Positions 53,208 through 63,221 are shown, counted from the first letter of the stretch. The stretch is DNA of 64,000 bases from Mycetocola miduiensis (GCF_900115155.1 NZ_FOVM01000002.1:2550-66549), one strand, 5' to 3'. The notes: generated from the sequence alone by a model not told the origin. Made by a program: numbers and translations.

Positions 53208-55601
53208 GTGACACTCGAGCCCGATTCCCCCCAGGACGCGCCCGACCGGAGAATGCAGGACGCATTACCCGTCGGGCAGTCGATGGACGCCTCCGCACCG
53301 TCGACCGACTCGGGTCAGGAGGACGCTCCGACACCCGCCTCGCCACCGGCGACCAAGCCGGCCACACGGAAACCGGCTTCGCCGAGGTCTGGCTCAGCAA
53401 AGTCGGCGACGCCCAAGTCGTCGAGTGCCCGGTCTGCGACGGCGAAGTCCCCCAAGGCGACGGCGCCTTCGTCGGTGACAGCTGGGTCCGCGACAGCCAA
53501 GCCAGCCACCTCAAGAGCCGCAACTCCGAAAGCTGGCGCGCCGAGGACCACAACTCCCAAGGCTGCCGCGCCCAAGACCGCGACTCCGAAGGCCGCGCCA
53601 GCGAAGCCCACCACTCCCAAGTCCACGACTCCGAAGACGGCTGCTCCAGCGTCCACGACCCCGAAGGCCGCTGCTCCCAAGGCTGTGCCAACTAAGTCCA
53701 CGGCGGCTAAGGCGGCGACTCCGAAGGCCGCCACACCAAAAGCCGCAGCTCCAAAGTCCCCGGCCAAACCGCGCACCCCGGCGAAGCCGCGTACGCCACG
53801 AGCGACCCCGATGCCGAGCGTGAGTGCGGCACCGCAGGGGCTCGCGACGCCTGACGAGGTCCCTGACAGCGACGAGGTTTCTGCGCCCGCTGTGGCAGAG
53901 GCCGCGGTCGCACAACTGCTGGCCGTGTTCGCGGACGTGGCGCCCCAGGCCGACGATGTGCGGAACGCGGCTGAACCTCTCGATGGCAGCTCACCGACTG
54001 CCGCGAGCCCGGAGAGCGCGTTGCCAGCCGAGTCGCCGTCGGCTGCGCGCTCAACCGGCCGGCCAGCGCCTCGCAAGGCTTCAGCGAAGCGCACCCCGAC
54101 GAAAAGGCCGGCGCTCACGCTAGCCTCCAACGTGTCTGGAGACTTCGCGATCACTGCTCCGCCAGGCGTCTCGAACGCCCCAGCCGTCCACAGCGAAAGC
54201 ACACCGGCGCCCGCCGATGCCACCCCGGTCGAGGGCGAGCCGACGGCGGCTGCTTCCAACGCCAACGTGCCGCCCCTGCCGTCGCTGAGCCCTGAAGACG
54301 CCGCGCTCAAGTTCGAGACGATGCCTGAGGCGCCTGAACAGCGCTCCGTGGTCGAGGGACAGGAAGAGGTGCGCTTCGTGTGGTCACGACGCTGGCCCTT
54401 TCTCACCATCGTGCCGGCGTCGCAGGTGGCAGCTCCATCGGCCACGAGGCTGCCGGATTCCGTTCCCGCGGCTCCCGAGGACGCCGCCGACATCTCTTTG
54501 CCGGACGTGACGGCATCCGAGCCCACCGAGCAGGTTGCGGAGCCTGACGTGCGAGGTGAAGCACCGATACCTGAGATCGAACCTCCCGCTGTCGCTCTTG
54601 CGGCCGAGCCGGTGTTCGTCGAACCCGCCGTGGCCGAGCCCGTAGTCGTCGAACCCGCCGTGGCCGAGCCCGTGTTCCTGGAACCCGCTGCGGTCGAGCC
54701 TGCGACAGTTAACACGCCCGACGCCGAGGCTGAGGAAGAACCAGACGTCACAGCCGCAACCGATCTCCTCGACGAGATCGCAGCGGGGAACGCCGCCGCG
54801 GTCGACCCAATTGTGAGCCAGAGAATCGATCCGTCGACATCGCCTGTCGTGCTCCGCATCACCGGGCTCTCCCGCCGGTTTGGCGACACCATCGCCGTGA
54901 ACGGCATCGACCTCGATGTGCACGAGGGATCCTTCTACGGCATCGTCGGACCGAACGGGGCCGGCAAGACGACGACCCTCTCGATGGTGACCGGGTTGCT
55001 TCGGCCAGACACCGGCAGCATCACCGTCCACGGCGTCGATGTGTGGAAAGAGCCGGGCGTCGCGAAGCGATCTATCGGCGTGCTGCCCGACCGCCTGCGC
55101 CTGTTCGACCGTCTGACCGGAGCCCAGCTCCTCTACTACTCCGGGGTTCTTCGGGGCCTCGACGGCGCCACCGTGCGCGCCCGCACGAAGGATCTGGCGA
55201 GGGCGTTCGGCCTCGAGGACGCCCTCAACCGTCTCGTCACCGACTATTCGGCTGGCATGACCAAGAAGGTCGCCCTGGCGGCCGCCATGATTCACTCACC
55301 GCGCCTTCTCGTGCTGGACGAGCCGTTCGAGTCGGTTGACCCCGTCTCCGCGGCCAACGTCATCGAGATCTTGCAGAGGTACGTGGCGCACGGCGGCACG
55401 GTCGTGCTGTCCAGCCACGGCATGGACCTCATCCAGAGGGTCTGCGACCACGTCGCGATCATCGTCCACGGCAAGGTTCTCGCCGCCGGCGCCGTCGAAG
55501 AGGTGCGGGGGAGCGGGACGCTCGAGGAACGATTCGTTGAACTTGCCGGCGGTCGTAAGGCCGCAGAAGGAATGGAATGGTTGCACAGCTTCTCGGACTA
55601 A
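53208..55601 (+). CDS. ABC transporter ATPase with ~540-residue histone-H1-like and acidic N-terminal extension
   Basis: 797 aa. Residues about 40-200 are a Lys/Ala/Pro/Thr repeat of TPKAA/APKTATPK-type units, like histone H1 tails. Residues 210-540 are Ala/Pro/Glu-rich, with VEPAVAEPV-type repeats at about 465-500. The ABC domain starts near 545: Walker A GPNGAGKTTTLS, signature YSAGMTKKVALA in place of LSGGQ, Walker B LLVLDEPFESVD. A typical ATPase of this class is 250 aa. The gene overlaps the permease start by 25 nt. The tail may bind nucleic acid or an acidic partner; this is inference. Confidence 0.88.
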   Translation: MTLEPDSPQDAPDRRMQDALPVGQSMDASAPSTDSGQEDAPTPASPPATKPATRKPASPRSGSAKSATPKSSSARSATAKSPKATAPSSVTAGSATAKPATSRAATPKAGAPRTTTPKAAAPKTATPKAAPAKPTTPKSTTPKTAAPASTTPKAAAPKAVPTKSTAAKAATPKAATPKAAAPKSPAKPRTPAKPRTPRATPMPSVSAAPQGLATPDEVPDSDEVSAPAVAEAAVAQLLAVFADVAPQADDVRNAAEPLDGSSPTAASPESALPAESPSAARSTGRPAPRKASAKRTPTKRPALTLASNVSGDFAITAPPGVSNAPAVHSESTPAPADATPVEGEPTAAASNANVPPLPSLSPEDAALKFETMPEAPEQRSVVEGQEEVRFVWSRRWPFLTIVPASQVAAPSATRLPDSVPAAPEDAADISLPDVTASEPTEQVAEPDVRGEAPIPEIEPPAVALAAEPVFVEPAVAEPVVVEPAVAEPVFLEPAAVEPATVNTPDAEAEEEPDVTAATDLLDEIAAGNAAAVDPIVSQRIDPSTSPVVLRITGLSRRFGDTIAVNGIDLDVHEGSFYGIVGPNGAGKTTTLSMVTGLLRPDTGSITVHGVDVWKEPGVAKRSIGVLPDRLRLFDRLTGAQLLYYSGVLRGLDGATVRARTKDLARAFGLEDALNRLVTDYSAGMTKKVALAAAMIHSPRLLVLDEPFESVDPVSAANVIEILQRYVAHGGTVVLSSHGMDLIQRVCDHVAIIVHGKVLAAGAVEEVRGSGTLEERFVELAGGRKAAEGMEWLHSFSD

Positions 55602-57148
55602 GGCTGCAGCTGCTGGCCAACGGATTCCGGCGAAGTGCGTGGCAGCTTCTCGGCATCGTATTCCTCACCGTCGTCGGCGTCGGCCTGATTCTGCTGGTCG
55701 GCAACGGGCTCATCGCCCTTCAGTCAGCCGCGGACGAATTCGCTCGAAACCTGCTGGTCCTGGCCGGCTCGTTCGTCGTTCTCGGCTATGTGCTGCTTCC
55801 GCTGGTGCTCGGAGTGGACGACGACATGGACCCGCGACGGTTCGCGCTCGTCGGTTTCCCCGCCCGTCGGCTGTCGATCGGCCTTCTCCTCGCGGCGCTG
55901 GTCAGCGTGCCGTCACTCGTCATCGGAATTCTCAGCGCATTGACCGTGGTGACCTGGTGGCGGGGTCCGCTTCCTGCCGTTCTCGCGGTGCTCTCGGCTG
56001 TCATCGCCGTCGCGACGTGTGTTCTCGCCGCGCGGGTCACCACGGCGCTGGCCTCCCTGCTTCTCGCGACGCGCCGGTCCCGTGAACTCACCGGTGTGAT
56101 CGGCACCCTCGTCCTGGTGCTCCTGGCGCCGGCGGTCATCCTCCTGTCGAGCGTCGACTGGACGCGCGACGGACTCGCCGTACTCGGCGACGCGGCCGAC
56201 GTCGTGAGCTGGACCCCGTTCGGCGCCGTCTGGTCCGTTCCCGGCGACGCGGCAATGGGCGACGTGGGTAGTGCGCTCCTCAAACTGGTCATCGCCGCGG
56301 CCACCGCAGCCCTGGTCTGGCTCGTCTGGGATCGCCTCGTCGCGCACATGCTCGTCACCCCCGAACGCGAGCAGCCCGTCAAAACCTACGGCGGCATGGG
56401 CTGGTTCGACGTGATGCCCGCGCGACCCGCAGCCATCATCGCGGCCCGCAGCATCAGCTATTGGGGCAGGGACCCGCGATACCTCGTGTCGATCCTGATC
56501 ATCCCCGTCGTGCCGCTCATCATGATCCTCCCGTTCCTCATCATCGGCGTGCCGATGCAGACGCTAGCGCTTCTTCCCCTGCCGGTGATGGCGCTGTTCC
56601 TCGGCTGGTCGCTGCACAACGACCTCGCCTTCGACTCGACAGCGATCTGGCTGCATGTGGTTTCAGGAGTGAAGGGCTACGCCGACCGGATGGGGCGGAT
56701 GTTCCCGGTGCTGCTCATCGGCATCCCGTTGATCATCATCGGGTCGATGATCAGCATCCTCTTCCACGGCGACTGGGCTGTGCTGCCTGCCATGCTCGGG
56801 GTGTCGAGTGCGCTCTTCCTCGGTGGGGTCGGGCTCTCGAGCTACCTCTCCGCACGGCTGCCCTACCCGGCAGCGCTTCCGGGTGACAGCCCGTTCCAGC
56901 AGCCGCAAGCGTCAGGGACGCTCGGCGGGTTCGCCCAGTCGTTGGGCCTCGCCGGTTCGCTCCTCGTCGCCGCGCCGGCGTTGTACTTCGCCTGGCTCGG
57001 CCTCACCGACGATCCCTCGTGGCACCTGACCGCGCTCGTCGCGGGGCTCGGCGCCGGCGTGATCGCGCTCGTGCTCGGCGTGTGGGGCGGCGGCAGGGTC
57101 TTCGACCACCGTGGCCCCGAGATCATGGAATTCGCCCTCAGCCACTGA
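55577..57148 (+). CDS. ABC transporter permease, 12-14 membrane helices
   Basis: 523 aa. Hydrophobic segments are spread over the whole length, with a central cytoplasmic stretch near 265-295 (TPEREQPVKTYGGMGWFDV). ATG 55577 lies inside the ATPase gene with AAGGA 5 nt upstream, so the two proteins are made together. It resembles large actinobacterial ABC-2-like exporters. Substrate unknown. Confidence 0.85.
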   Translation: MVAQLLGLRLQLLANGFRRSAWQLLGIVFLTVVGVGLILLVGNGLIALQSAADEFARNLLVLAGSFVVLGYVLLPLVLGVDDDMDPRRFALVGFPARRLSIGLLLAALVSVPSLVIGILSALTVVTWWRGPLPAVLAVLSAVIAVATCVLAARVTTALASLLLATRRSRELTGVIGTLVLVLLAPAVILLSSVDWTRDGLAVLGDAADVVSWTPFGAVWSVPGDAAMGDVGSALLKLVIAAATAALVWLVWDRLVAHMLVTPEREQPVKTYGGMGWFDVMPARPAAIIAARSISYWGRDPRYLVSILIIPVVPLIMILPFLIIGVPMQTLALLPLPVMALFLGWSLHNDLAFDSTAIWLHVVSGVKGYADRMGRMFPVLLIGIPLIIIGSMISILFHGDWAVLPAMLGVSSALFLGGVGLSSYLSARLPYPAALPGDSPFQQPQASGTLGGFAQSLGLAGSLLVAAPALYFAWLGLTDDPSWHLTALVAGLGAGVIALVLGVWGGGRVFDHRGPEIMEFALSH

Positions 57149-57185
57149 CTCCTTACGACCCGGTTCCGCTCATCCGGGACGCGGG

Positions 57186-57191
57186 TAGAAT
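57186..57191 (+). promoter_or_regulatory. -10 element of leaderless DUF3039 promoter
   Basis: TAGAAT, 6 nt, then ATG 57198; no RBS. Confidence 0.6.
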
Positions 57192-57197
57192 CGACGC

Positions 57198-57488
57198 ATG
57201 AGTAACGTGCGCGTGAGCATTGCAGACCCGGGTTCAACACCGGATGCCGGTGGAACTTCCGTTCTGGACCGTGAGCTCGAGGAACTCCTCAACAACGAGG
57301 GAATCGAACCAGGCGACCACGAACGCTTCTCGCACTACGTGAAGAAGGACAAGATCCTCGAATCGGCGCTCAGCGGCAAGCCGGTTCGCGCGCTCTGCGG
57401 CAAGAAGTGGACGCCCGGCCGTGACCCGGAGAAGTTCCCCGTCTGCCCGAGCTGCAAAGCCATCTACGAGAAGATGAAGGCCGAATAG
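57198..57488 (+). CDS. DUF3039 family protein
   Basis: 96 aa. The family core HERFSHYVKKDKILESALSG is followed by a probable zinc site from LCGKKW and CPSCKAIYE. It is conserved in actinobacteria, with no known function. Monocistronic, convergent with pncB. Confidence 0.9.
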   Translation: MSNVRVSIADPGSTPDAGGTSVLDRELEELLNNEGIEPGDHERFSHYVKKDKILESALSGKPVRALCGKKWTPGRDPEKFPVCPSCKAIYEKMKAE

Positions 57489-57494
57489 AGCCGC

Positions 57495-58829
57495 TCAACT
57501 CGAGAAGGTCGTCGGAAGCGTCGGGTCGCCGCGGCCCAGACGCGAAGCATCCGCCGGCAGTTCCGACAGGATTTTGGCGCGGTGTTCCCGGGCGCGACGC
57601 GTGCCTTCCGGGCCGGTGAACTGTTCGTCGATGACCCCCGCGTTGACCAGCTGGACGAACAACGGGCGTTCGAGCGCAGAACCTGAATCGCTGTCCTCCG
57701 GCCCGTCGCCGACGTAGATGAGCTCCTCGACCGCGATCTGGGCGGAATTCAGCCGGCGTACCGGGTACTTCCGGCCCCCGATGCTGATCTTCTCCGGCGA
57801 TTTCTTGGCGACGGGAATCCACCCCCCGTCGTCACCGCGCCGGGCGACGAGCTTGTACACCATTCCGGCGGCGGGGGATCCGGACCCGGTGACGACGGAT
57901 GTGCCGACACCGTACGAGTCGACCGGCACCGCCGAGAGCGCGGCGATCGCATGCTCGTCGAGGTCGTTGGTCACGGTGATCTTTGTCTTCGTCGCACCGA
58001 GCGAGTCCAGCAGTTCGCGGACTTCGACGACGAGGGTTGGCAGGTCACCGGAGTCGAGACGCACGGCGCCGAGTTCCGGCCCGGCGGCAGCGACAGCGGC
58101 GCGCACCCCGTCGGCGACGTCATAGGTGTCGACAAGCAGCGTCGTGTTCGAGCCGACCGCTGCGACCTGAGCCCGGAACGCCTCCTCTTCTGAGTCGTGC
58201 AGGAGAGTGAAGGCGTGCGCGGCCGTGCCCATCGTCGGGATGCCCCAGGTGCGGCCTGCCTCCAGGTTGCTGGTCGCGTCGAAGCCGGCGATGTACGCGG
58301 CGCGGGCGGCGGCGACCGCACTCTGCTCGTGCGCGCGTCGTGAGCCCATCTCTGCGAGCGGGCGTCCCCTCGCAGCAGTCACCATGCGGGTTGCGGCGTT
58401 TGCGACGGCGCTGTCGTAGTTGAGGACGCTGAGCGCGAGCGTTTCGAGGAGAACGCCCTCTGCGAAGCTGGATTCCACGACGAGAAGAGGCGAGTTCGGG
58501 AAGTACGCTTCGCCCTCCCGGTACCCCCAGATACTTCCCGAGAAACGGTAATCGGCGAGCCAGTCGAGTGTCCGTTGAGTGACCACCTCGTTCTCGCGCA
58601 GCCAGCTCAACTCGGCGTCGTCGAAGCGGAAGTTCCGGATCAGGTCAAGCAGCCGGCCGGTGCCGGCGACGATCCCATATCGCCGGGCGCCGGGCAGCCG
58701 CCGGGCGAACACTTCGAACATGCACTCTGTGTCGGCGGTCCCGTGTTGGATGGCCGCGTCGACCATGGTGAGTTCGTAGCGGTCGGTGTGCAGCGCGGTC
58801 GAGGCCTGCCTGGACGTCGTTGGGTTCAC
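57495..58829 (-). CDS. pncB: Nicotinate phosphoribosyltransferase
   Basis: 444 aa. It makes nicotinate mononucleotide from nicotinate and PRPP in NAD salvage. Signature segments are LHTDRYELTMVDA, FEVFARRLPGARRYGI, GSRRAHEQSAVAAARAAYI, and VRLDSGDLPTL at the phosphate site. GTG 58829 is leaderless (TAAGCT 6 nt upstream). It is divergent from murI with 51 bp between start codons. Confidence 0.95.
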   Translation of the reverse strand: MNPTTSRQASTALHTDRYELTMVDAAIQHGTADTECMFEVFARRLPGARRYGIVAGTGRLLDLIRNFRFDDAELSWLRENEVVTQRTLDWLADYRFSGSIWGYREGEAYFPNSPLLVVESSFAEGVLLETLALSVLNYDSAVANAATRMVTAARGRPLAEMGSRRAHEQSAVAAARAAYIAGFDATSNLEAGRTWGIPTMGTAAHAFTLLHDSEEEAFRAQVAAVGSNTTLLVDTYDVADGVRAAVAAAGPELGAVRLDSGDLPTLVVEVRELLDSLGATKTKITVTNDLDEHAIAALSAVPVDSYGVGTSVVTGSGSPAAGMVYKLVARRGDDGGWIPVAKKSPEKISIGGRKYPVRRLNSAQIAVEELIYVGDGPEDSDSGSALERPLFVQLVNAGVIDEQFTGPEGTRRAREHRAKILSELPADASRLGRGDPTLPTTFSS

Positions 58830-58835
58830 CCCGCC

Positions 58836-58841
58836 AGCTTA
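58836..58841 (-). promoter_or_regulatory. -10 element of leaderless pncB promoter
   Basis: On the minus strand TAAGCT, 6 nt (GGCGGG), then GTG 58829. Confidence 0.6.
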
Positions 58842-58868
58842 TCGACGCGGACTGCGGGAGCAGGCAGG

Positions 58869-58874
58869 TAGGCT
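58869..58874 (+). promoter_or_regulatory. -10 element of leaderless murI promoter
   Basis: TAGGCT, 6 nt (GGGAGT), then GTG 58881. The pncB hexamer on the other strand is 27 bp away, so the two promoters share one short region. Confidence 0.6.
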
Positions 58875-58880
58875 GGGAGT

Positions 58881-59729
58881 GTGAATGACGCGCCTATCGG
58901 GATCTTCGACTCGGGTGTCGGCGGGCTCACCGTGGCGCGCGCGATCCAGGACCAGCTCCCCAACGAGGAGATCCTTTACATCGGCGACACGGCGCATTCC
59001 CCGTATGGTCCGAAACCCATCGCAGACGTTCGACGGTTCGCACTCGAGGTCCTCGACGACCTCGTCGCGCAGGGTGTGAAGATGATCGTCATCGCCTGCA
59101 ACACGGCATCCGCTGCCATGCTCCGTGACGCCAGGGAACGCTACTCGGTGCCAGTCATCGAAGTGATCCAGCCAGCCGTGCGCACCGCGGTCAGCAGCAC
59201 GAGGAACGCCCGTGTCGGGGTGATCGGCACGGAGGGGACCATCAACTCCCGTGCCTATGAAGACGCATTCGCCGCTGCTCCTGACCTCGAATTGTTCAGT
59301 CAGGCATGCCCGCGATTCGTCGAGTTCGTCGAGAACGGCATCACGACCGGGCCCGAGGTTCTCGCGACGGCCCAGCGGTACCTTGAACCGCTCCGCGATG
59401 CCGGCGTCGACACCGTTGTGCTGGGTTGCACCCACTACCCGTTCCTCAAGGGCGCCATCTCCTACGTGATGGGTCCGAACGTGACCCTCGTGTCGAGCGA
59501 TACCGAAACCGCGAACGACGTCTATCGCGTGCTCGTGTCGCAGGGTCTCGAGCGCACCTCCGCCACGCCGCCCCAGCACCGCTACGAAGCCACCGGGGCC
59601 AGCGAAGACGAATTCCTCCAGCTCGCTCACCGGCTCATCGGCCGCGAGATCTCACACGTCGACCTGGTACAGACCGGTGTGATCGACCTCGCCTCGATCC
59701 GCAGGCATCCCGAATTCCGAACTCTTTAG
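58881..59729 (+). CDS. murI: Glutamate racemase
   Basis: 282 aa. It supplies D-glutamate for peptidoglycan. Catalytic and substrate motifs are [22 protein letters not shown] (first Cys) and [11 protein letters not shown] (second Cys and His). GTG start. It is followed 42 nt later by rph, an order common in actinobacteria (murI-rph-rdgB). Confidence 0.96.
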   Translation: MNDAPIGIFDSGVGGLTVARAIQDQLPNEEILYIGDTAHSPYGPKPIADVRRFALEVLDDLVAQGVKMIVIACNTASAAMLRDARERYSVPVIEVIQPAVRTAVSSTRNARVGVIGTEGTINSRAYEDAFAAAPDLELFSQACPRFVEFVENGITTGPEVLATAQRYLEPLRDAGVDTVVLGCTHYPFLKGAISYVMGPNVTLVSSDTETANDVYRVLVSQGLERTSATPPQHRYEATGASEDEFLQLAHRLIGREISHVDLVQTGVIDLASIRRHPEFRTL

Positions 59730-59771
59730 CCTTCGACATCCGCGCCGTCTGGCGCCAGCAGGGAGAAACAC

Positions 59772-60515
59772 ATGACAGAGATCACCCGTAAAGACGGCCG
59801 CAGCCCGAGCGAACTGCGCGAGGTGACGATCGAGCGCGGTTGGAGTGCCCAGGCTGAAGGATCCGCACTGATCTCCTTCGGAAACACCAAGGTTCTCTGC
59901 ACGGCATCGTTCACCAACGGAGTGCCGCGCTGGCTCGCCGGCAAGGGCAAGGGCTGGGTCACCGCCGAGTACTCGATGCTGCCACGTTCTACGAACAGCC
60001 GGATGGACCGTGAATCGGTCAAGGGCAGGATCGGCGGCCGCACCCACGAGATCTCCCGTCTGATCGGCCGCAGCCTCCGCGCCATCATCGACACCAAGGC
60101 GCTCGGTGAGAACACGATCGTCATCGACTGCGACGTGCTCCAGGCTGACGGCGGCACCCGGACGGCGGCGATCACCGGCGCGTACGTCGCGCTTGCGGAT
60201 GCCATCGAATGGGCTCGTGAGAAGAAGTTCATCGGGCAAAAGGCGACGCCCCTGATCGACAGCGTTGCTGCCGTGTCGGTCGGAATCATCGACGGCGCAC
60301 CCATGCTCGACCTTGCCTACGTCGAGGACGTGCGAGCTGAAACCGACATGAACGTTGTCGTCACCGGACGTGGACTCTTCGTCGAGGTGCAGGGTACCGC
60401 GGAAGGCGCACCGTTCGACCGCCGCGAACTCGACTCTCTGCTCGACCTGGCGCTCGGCGGGGCGGCGGACCTGACCGCGATGCAGGTGGCGGCGCTGGGG
60501 CGCGACTCGGCATGA
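59772..60515 (+). CDS. rph: Ribonuclease PH
   Basis: 247 aa. Phosphorolytic 3' trimming of tRNA precursors. Motifs include [14 protein letters not shown], the phosphate-site region [20 protein letters not shown], and [19 protein letters not shown]. Start ATG 59772 has GGGAG about 8 nt upstream. The stop overlaps the rdgB start (ATGA). Confidence 0.96.
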   Translation: MTEITRKDGRSPSELREVTIERGWSAQAEGSALISFGNTKVLCTASFTNGVPRWLAGKGKGWVTAEYSMLPRSTNSRMDRESVKGRIGGRTHEISRLIGRSLRAIIDTKALGENTIVIDCDVLQADGGTRTAAITGAYVALADAIEWAREKKFIGQKATPLIDSVAAVSVGIIDGAPMLDLAYVEDVRAETDMNVVVTGRGLFVEVQGTAEGAPFDRRELDSLLDLALGGAADLTAMQVAALGRDSA

Positions 60516-61117
60516 CGATCGAGGTAGTTCTCGCCACCCACAACCAGCACAAGGTCGGCGAATTCCAGCGGATCCTCGGTGCGGCAATGCCCGACCTGAC
60601 CGTGGTCGCGTACGACGGCCCCGAACCTGTCGAGGACGGCGTCACCTTCGCCGAGAACGCGCTGATCAAGGCCCGGACTGCCGCGGCACACACCGGCCGG
60701 ATCGCCCTGGCCGACGACAGCGGCATCGCCGTCGACGTGCTCGGGGGTTCCCCCGGCATCTTTTCCGCCCGCTGGGCCGGGCCCGGCCGCGGCGACCGCG
60801 AGAACCTCGAACTCCTGCTCGCGCAGCTCTCGGACATCGCTCCGGAGCACCGGGCGGCGAGCTTTCGGTGCACCATTGCCCTCGTCGTGCCTGAGCGCCT
60901 CCCGCACGGCGGCGTCGAGCACGTTTCGGAAGGCGTCTGGCCCGGGCGGCTCGCCACCCAGGCGACCGGCGCGAACGGGTTCGGCTACGACCCGATCTTC
61001 GTGCCTGAGGGCTACGAGGTGTCCTCGGCCGAACTCCCGCCGGAGACCAAGAACAAGATCAGCCACCGTGCGCGGGCCTTCACCGACCTCATCCCGGCGC
61101 TGCGTTCCCTCCTCTGA
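60512..61117 (+). CDS. rdgB: Non-canonical purine NTP pyrophosphatase (RdgB/HAM1)
   Basis: 201 aa. Removes dITP/XTP from the nucleotide pool. Family motifs: [49 protein letters not shown] and [14 protein letters not shown]. Translationally coupled to rph. Confidence 0.95.
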   Translation: MTIEVVLATHNQHKVGEFQRILGAAMPDLTVVAYDGPEPVEDGVTFAENALIKARTAAAHTGRIALADDSGIAVDVLGGSPGIFSARWAGPGRGDRENLELLLAQLSDIAPEHRAASFRCTIALVVPERLPHGGVEHVSEGVWPGRLATQATGANGFGYDPIFVPEGYEVSSAELPPETKNKISHRARAFTDLIPALRSLL

Positions 61118-61159
61118 CTCGCGGGGAATAGTCGACCGGCACCGGACGCTGCACCGAGC

Positions 61160-62173
61160 ATGAAGCGCATCGGATTCCTCTCCTTCGGCCATTGGCAGCC
61201 CGTTCCCGGATCGCAGGTCCGCACCGCACGGGACGCGCTCGTGCAGTCCATCGAGCTGGCTGTCGCTGCCGAGGACGTCGGAGCAGACGGCGCGTACTTC
61301 CGCGTGCACCACTTCGCACGCCAGCTCGCCTCGCCGTTCCCGTTGCTTGCCGCGATCGCCGCGCGCACCAACAGGATCGAGATGGGCACCGGCGTCATCG
61401 ACATGCGGTACGAAAACCCGCTCTACATGGCCGAGGAAGCCGCAGCGACCGACCTCATCAGCGGCGGCCGGTTGCAGCTCGGTGTCAGCAGGGGGTCACC
61501 CGAAACCGCCCTGCGCGGTTCCGAATCCTTCGGTTTCGTTCCGGAGCCCGGCCAGACCGATGCCGACCTCGCGCGGGACCACACCGAACTCTTTCTCGCC
61601 GCGATCGACGGTGCCGGCGTCGCCGTGTCCAACCCGCAGATGACCGGGGTCGAGCAGCCCCTCGCGATCGAACCCCGCTCGCCGGGCCTCTCCGAGCGGA
61701 TCTGGTGGGGAGCCGGTTCACGGGCGACGGCGGTCTGGACCGCACAGCAGGGCATGAACCTGATGAGTTCCACGCTGCTCACCGAAGACACCGGCGTGCC
61801 GTTCGACCAGCTCCAGGCGGAACAGATCCGGATGTTCCGCGATGCCTGGCGAGAAGCCGGCCATGAGCGCGAACCCCGCGTGTCGGTCAGCAGGAGCATC
61901 ATCCCGCTGATCGACGACGAAACCCGGCACTACTTCGGGCTGCGCGCCCAGGCCGAGGCCAAGGATCAGGTCGGGCTTCTCGAGGGCGGACTCGCCCGGT
62001 TCGGCCGCAGCTACGTCGGTGAACCGGACGCCATCGCCGCCGAACTCGCCCAGGATGAGGCCGTGGCAGCCGCCGACACCGTTCTCGTGACCGTGCCGAA
62101 CCAGCTCGGGGTGGACTTCAACGCGAGGATCCTCGAGTCGATCGTGCGCGACATCAAGCCGGCGCTGGGCTGA
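61160..62173 (+). CDS. LLM-class flavin-dependent oxidoreductase
   Basis: 337 aa, bacterial luciferase-like TIM barrel (MKRIGFLSFGHW, DGAYFRVHHFARQLASPFPLLAAIA, RLQLGVSRGSPETALRG). FMN-dependent monooxygenase or reductase; substrate unknown. It follows rdgB by 42 nt but has its own function. No close RBS, and the start was chosen as the first ATG matching the barrel's first strand. Confidence 0.87.
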   Translation: MKRIGFLSFGHWQPVPGSQVRTARDALVQSIELAVAAEDVGADGAYFRVHHFARQLASPFPLLAAIAARTNRIEMGTGVIDMRYENPLYMAEEAAATDLISGGRLQLGVSRGSPETALRGSESFGFVPEPGQTDADLARDHTELFLAAIDGAGVAVSNPQMTGVEQPLAIEPRSPGLSERIWWGAGSRATAVWTAQQGMNLMSSTLLTEDTGVPFDQLQAEQIRMFRDAWREAGHEREPRVSVSRSIIPLIDDETRHYFGLRAQAEAKDQVGLLEGGLARFGRSYVGEPDAIAAELAQDEAVAAADTVLVTVPNQLGVDFNARILESIVRDIKPALG

Positions 62174-62270
62174 CCGCCGACGCGCGAACCTGCGACTGAG
62201 AACGGCGATCATTCCCAAGAGCCGCCGCCAACTGGCTCGGCGCTGCGGTCGGGGTTAGCGTTGAAGAACC

Positions 62271-63179
62271 ATGGCACACGATCACGCACAACACACCGAT
62301 AACCGGCGCAAGCTGTGGCTCGTCCTCGGCATCGTCGCTGTGGTCCTCGTCGCCGAGGTGGTTGGCGGCATCCTTACCGGCTCGCTCGCCCTGCTTGCAG
62401 ACGCCGGACACATGTTCAGCGACCTCACCGGACTGATCATCGCCCTCGTCGCGCTCGGTGTTGCTGCGCGCCCAGCGACCCAGAGGCACACCTACGGGTA
62501 CCGCAGGGTCGAAGTCCTTGGGGCGCTCGCCAACGGGCTGATCCTGCTCGGCGTCGCGGTGTCCATCGCCATCACCGGCGTCTCGCGGCTCCTCGACCCG
62601 GGCCGGGTCGAGGTTCTCGGAACGCCCATGCTCGTCGTCGCCGTCGTCGGCCTTGTCGCCAATATCGTGTCGGCGTTCATCCTGCGCAGTTCGGCGAAAA
62701 CGTCGATCAACATGCGCGGCGCGTACTTCGAAGTGCTCGGAGACCTCTTCGGTTCCATCGGCGTCATCATCGCCGCCCTCATCATCCTCGCCACCGGCTT
62801 CGTGCAGGCGGATGCCATCGCGTCGCTCATCATCGCGGCCGGCATCCTGCCCCGCGCGTGGGTCCTCCTCCGGGACGTGTGGCGGGTACTCAACCAGTCC
62901 ACCCCTCCCGACACCGACGTCGAACTGATCCGGCGTCACATCCGGGACGCGCCCGGGGTGATCGACGTGCACGACGTCCACGTCTGGTCGATCACCACCG
63001 GCGAGCACATCTTCACCGCTCACGTCGTCGTCGAAGCGGCGGTCTTCGCCGAGCAGCGCACGGGGGAGATGCTTGACACCCTCTCCGAATGCCTCGCCGC
63101 GCACTTCGATGTCGAACATTCGACGTTCCAGCTGGAACCGGCGAAGCACGCCGGCCACGAGCATCCGCAACACTCGTAG
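62271..63179 (+). CDS. Cation diffusion facilitator (Zn/Co efflux)
   Basis: 302 aa. A His-rich start (MAHDHAQHTD), six membrane helices and the site motif LLADAGHMFSDLTGL (HxxxD-type). A second metal site reads VLGDLFGSIGVI. The C-terminal metallochaperone-like domain has DVHDVHVWSITTGEHIFTAHVVV and a His-rich end. Exports Zn2+ or similar ions with proton antiport. A TAGCGT lies 9 nt upstream of ATG 62271. Confidence 0.93.
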   Translation: MAHDHAQHTDNRRKLWLVLGIVAVVLVAEVVGGILTGSLALLADAGHMFSDLTGLIIALVALGVAARPATQRHTYGYRRVEVLGALANGLILLGVAVSIAITGVSRLLDPGRVEVLGTPMLVVAVVGLVANIVSAFILRSSAKTSINMRGAYFEVLGDLFGSIGVIIAALIILATGFVQADAIASLIIAAGILPRAWVLLRDVWRVLNQSTPPDTDVELIRRHIRDAPGVIDVHDVHVWSITTGEHIFTAHVVVEAAVFAEQRTGEMLDTLSECLAAHFDVEHSTFQLEPAKHAGHEHPQHS

Positions 63180-63221
63180 AGCCCGCGTGGGAGGGGACCT
63201 GACCTGCGCCGGCGGTGGTGC

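Noticed and set aside
53315-54907. 530-codon minus-strand open frame opposite the H1-like ATPase tail
   Set aside because: It is made of Ala/Gly/Val repeats that mirror the low-complexity sense strand; no RBS or domain.
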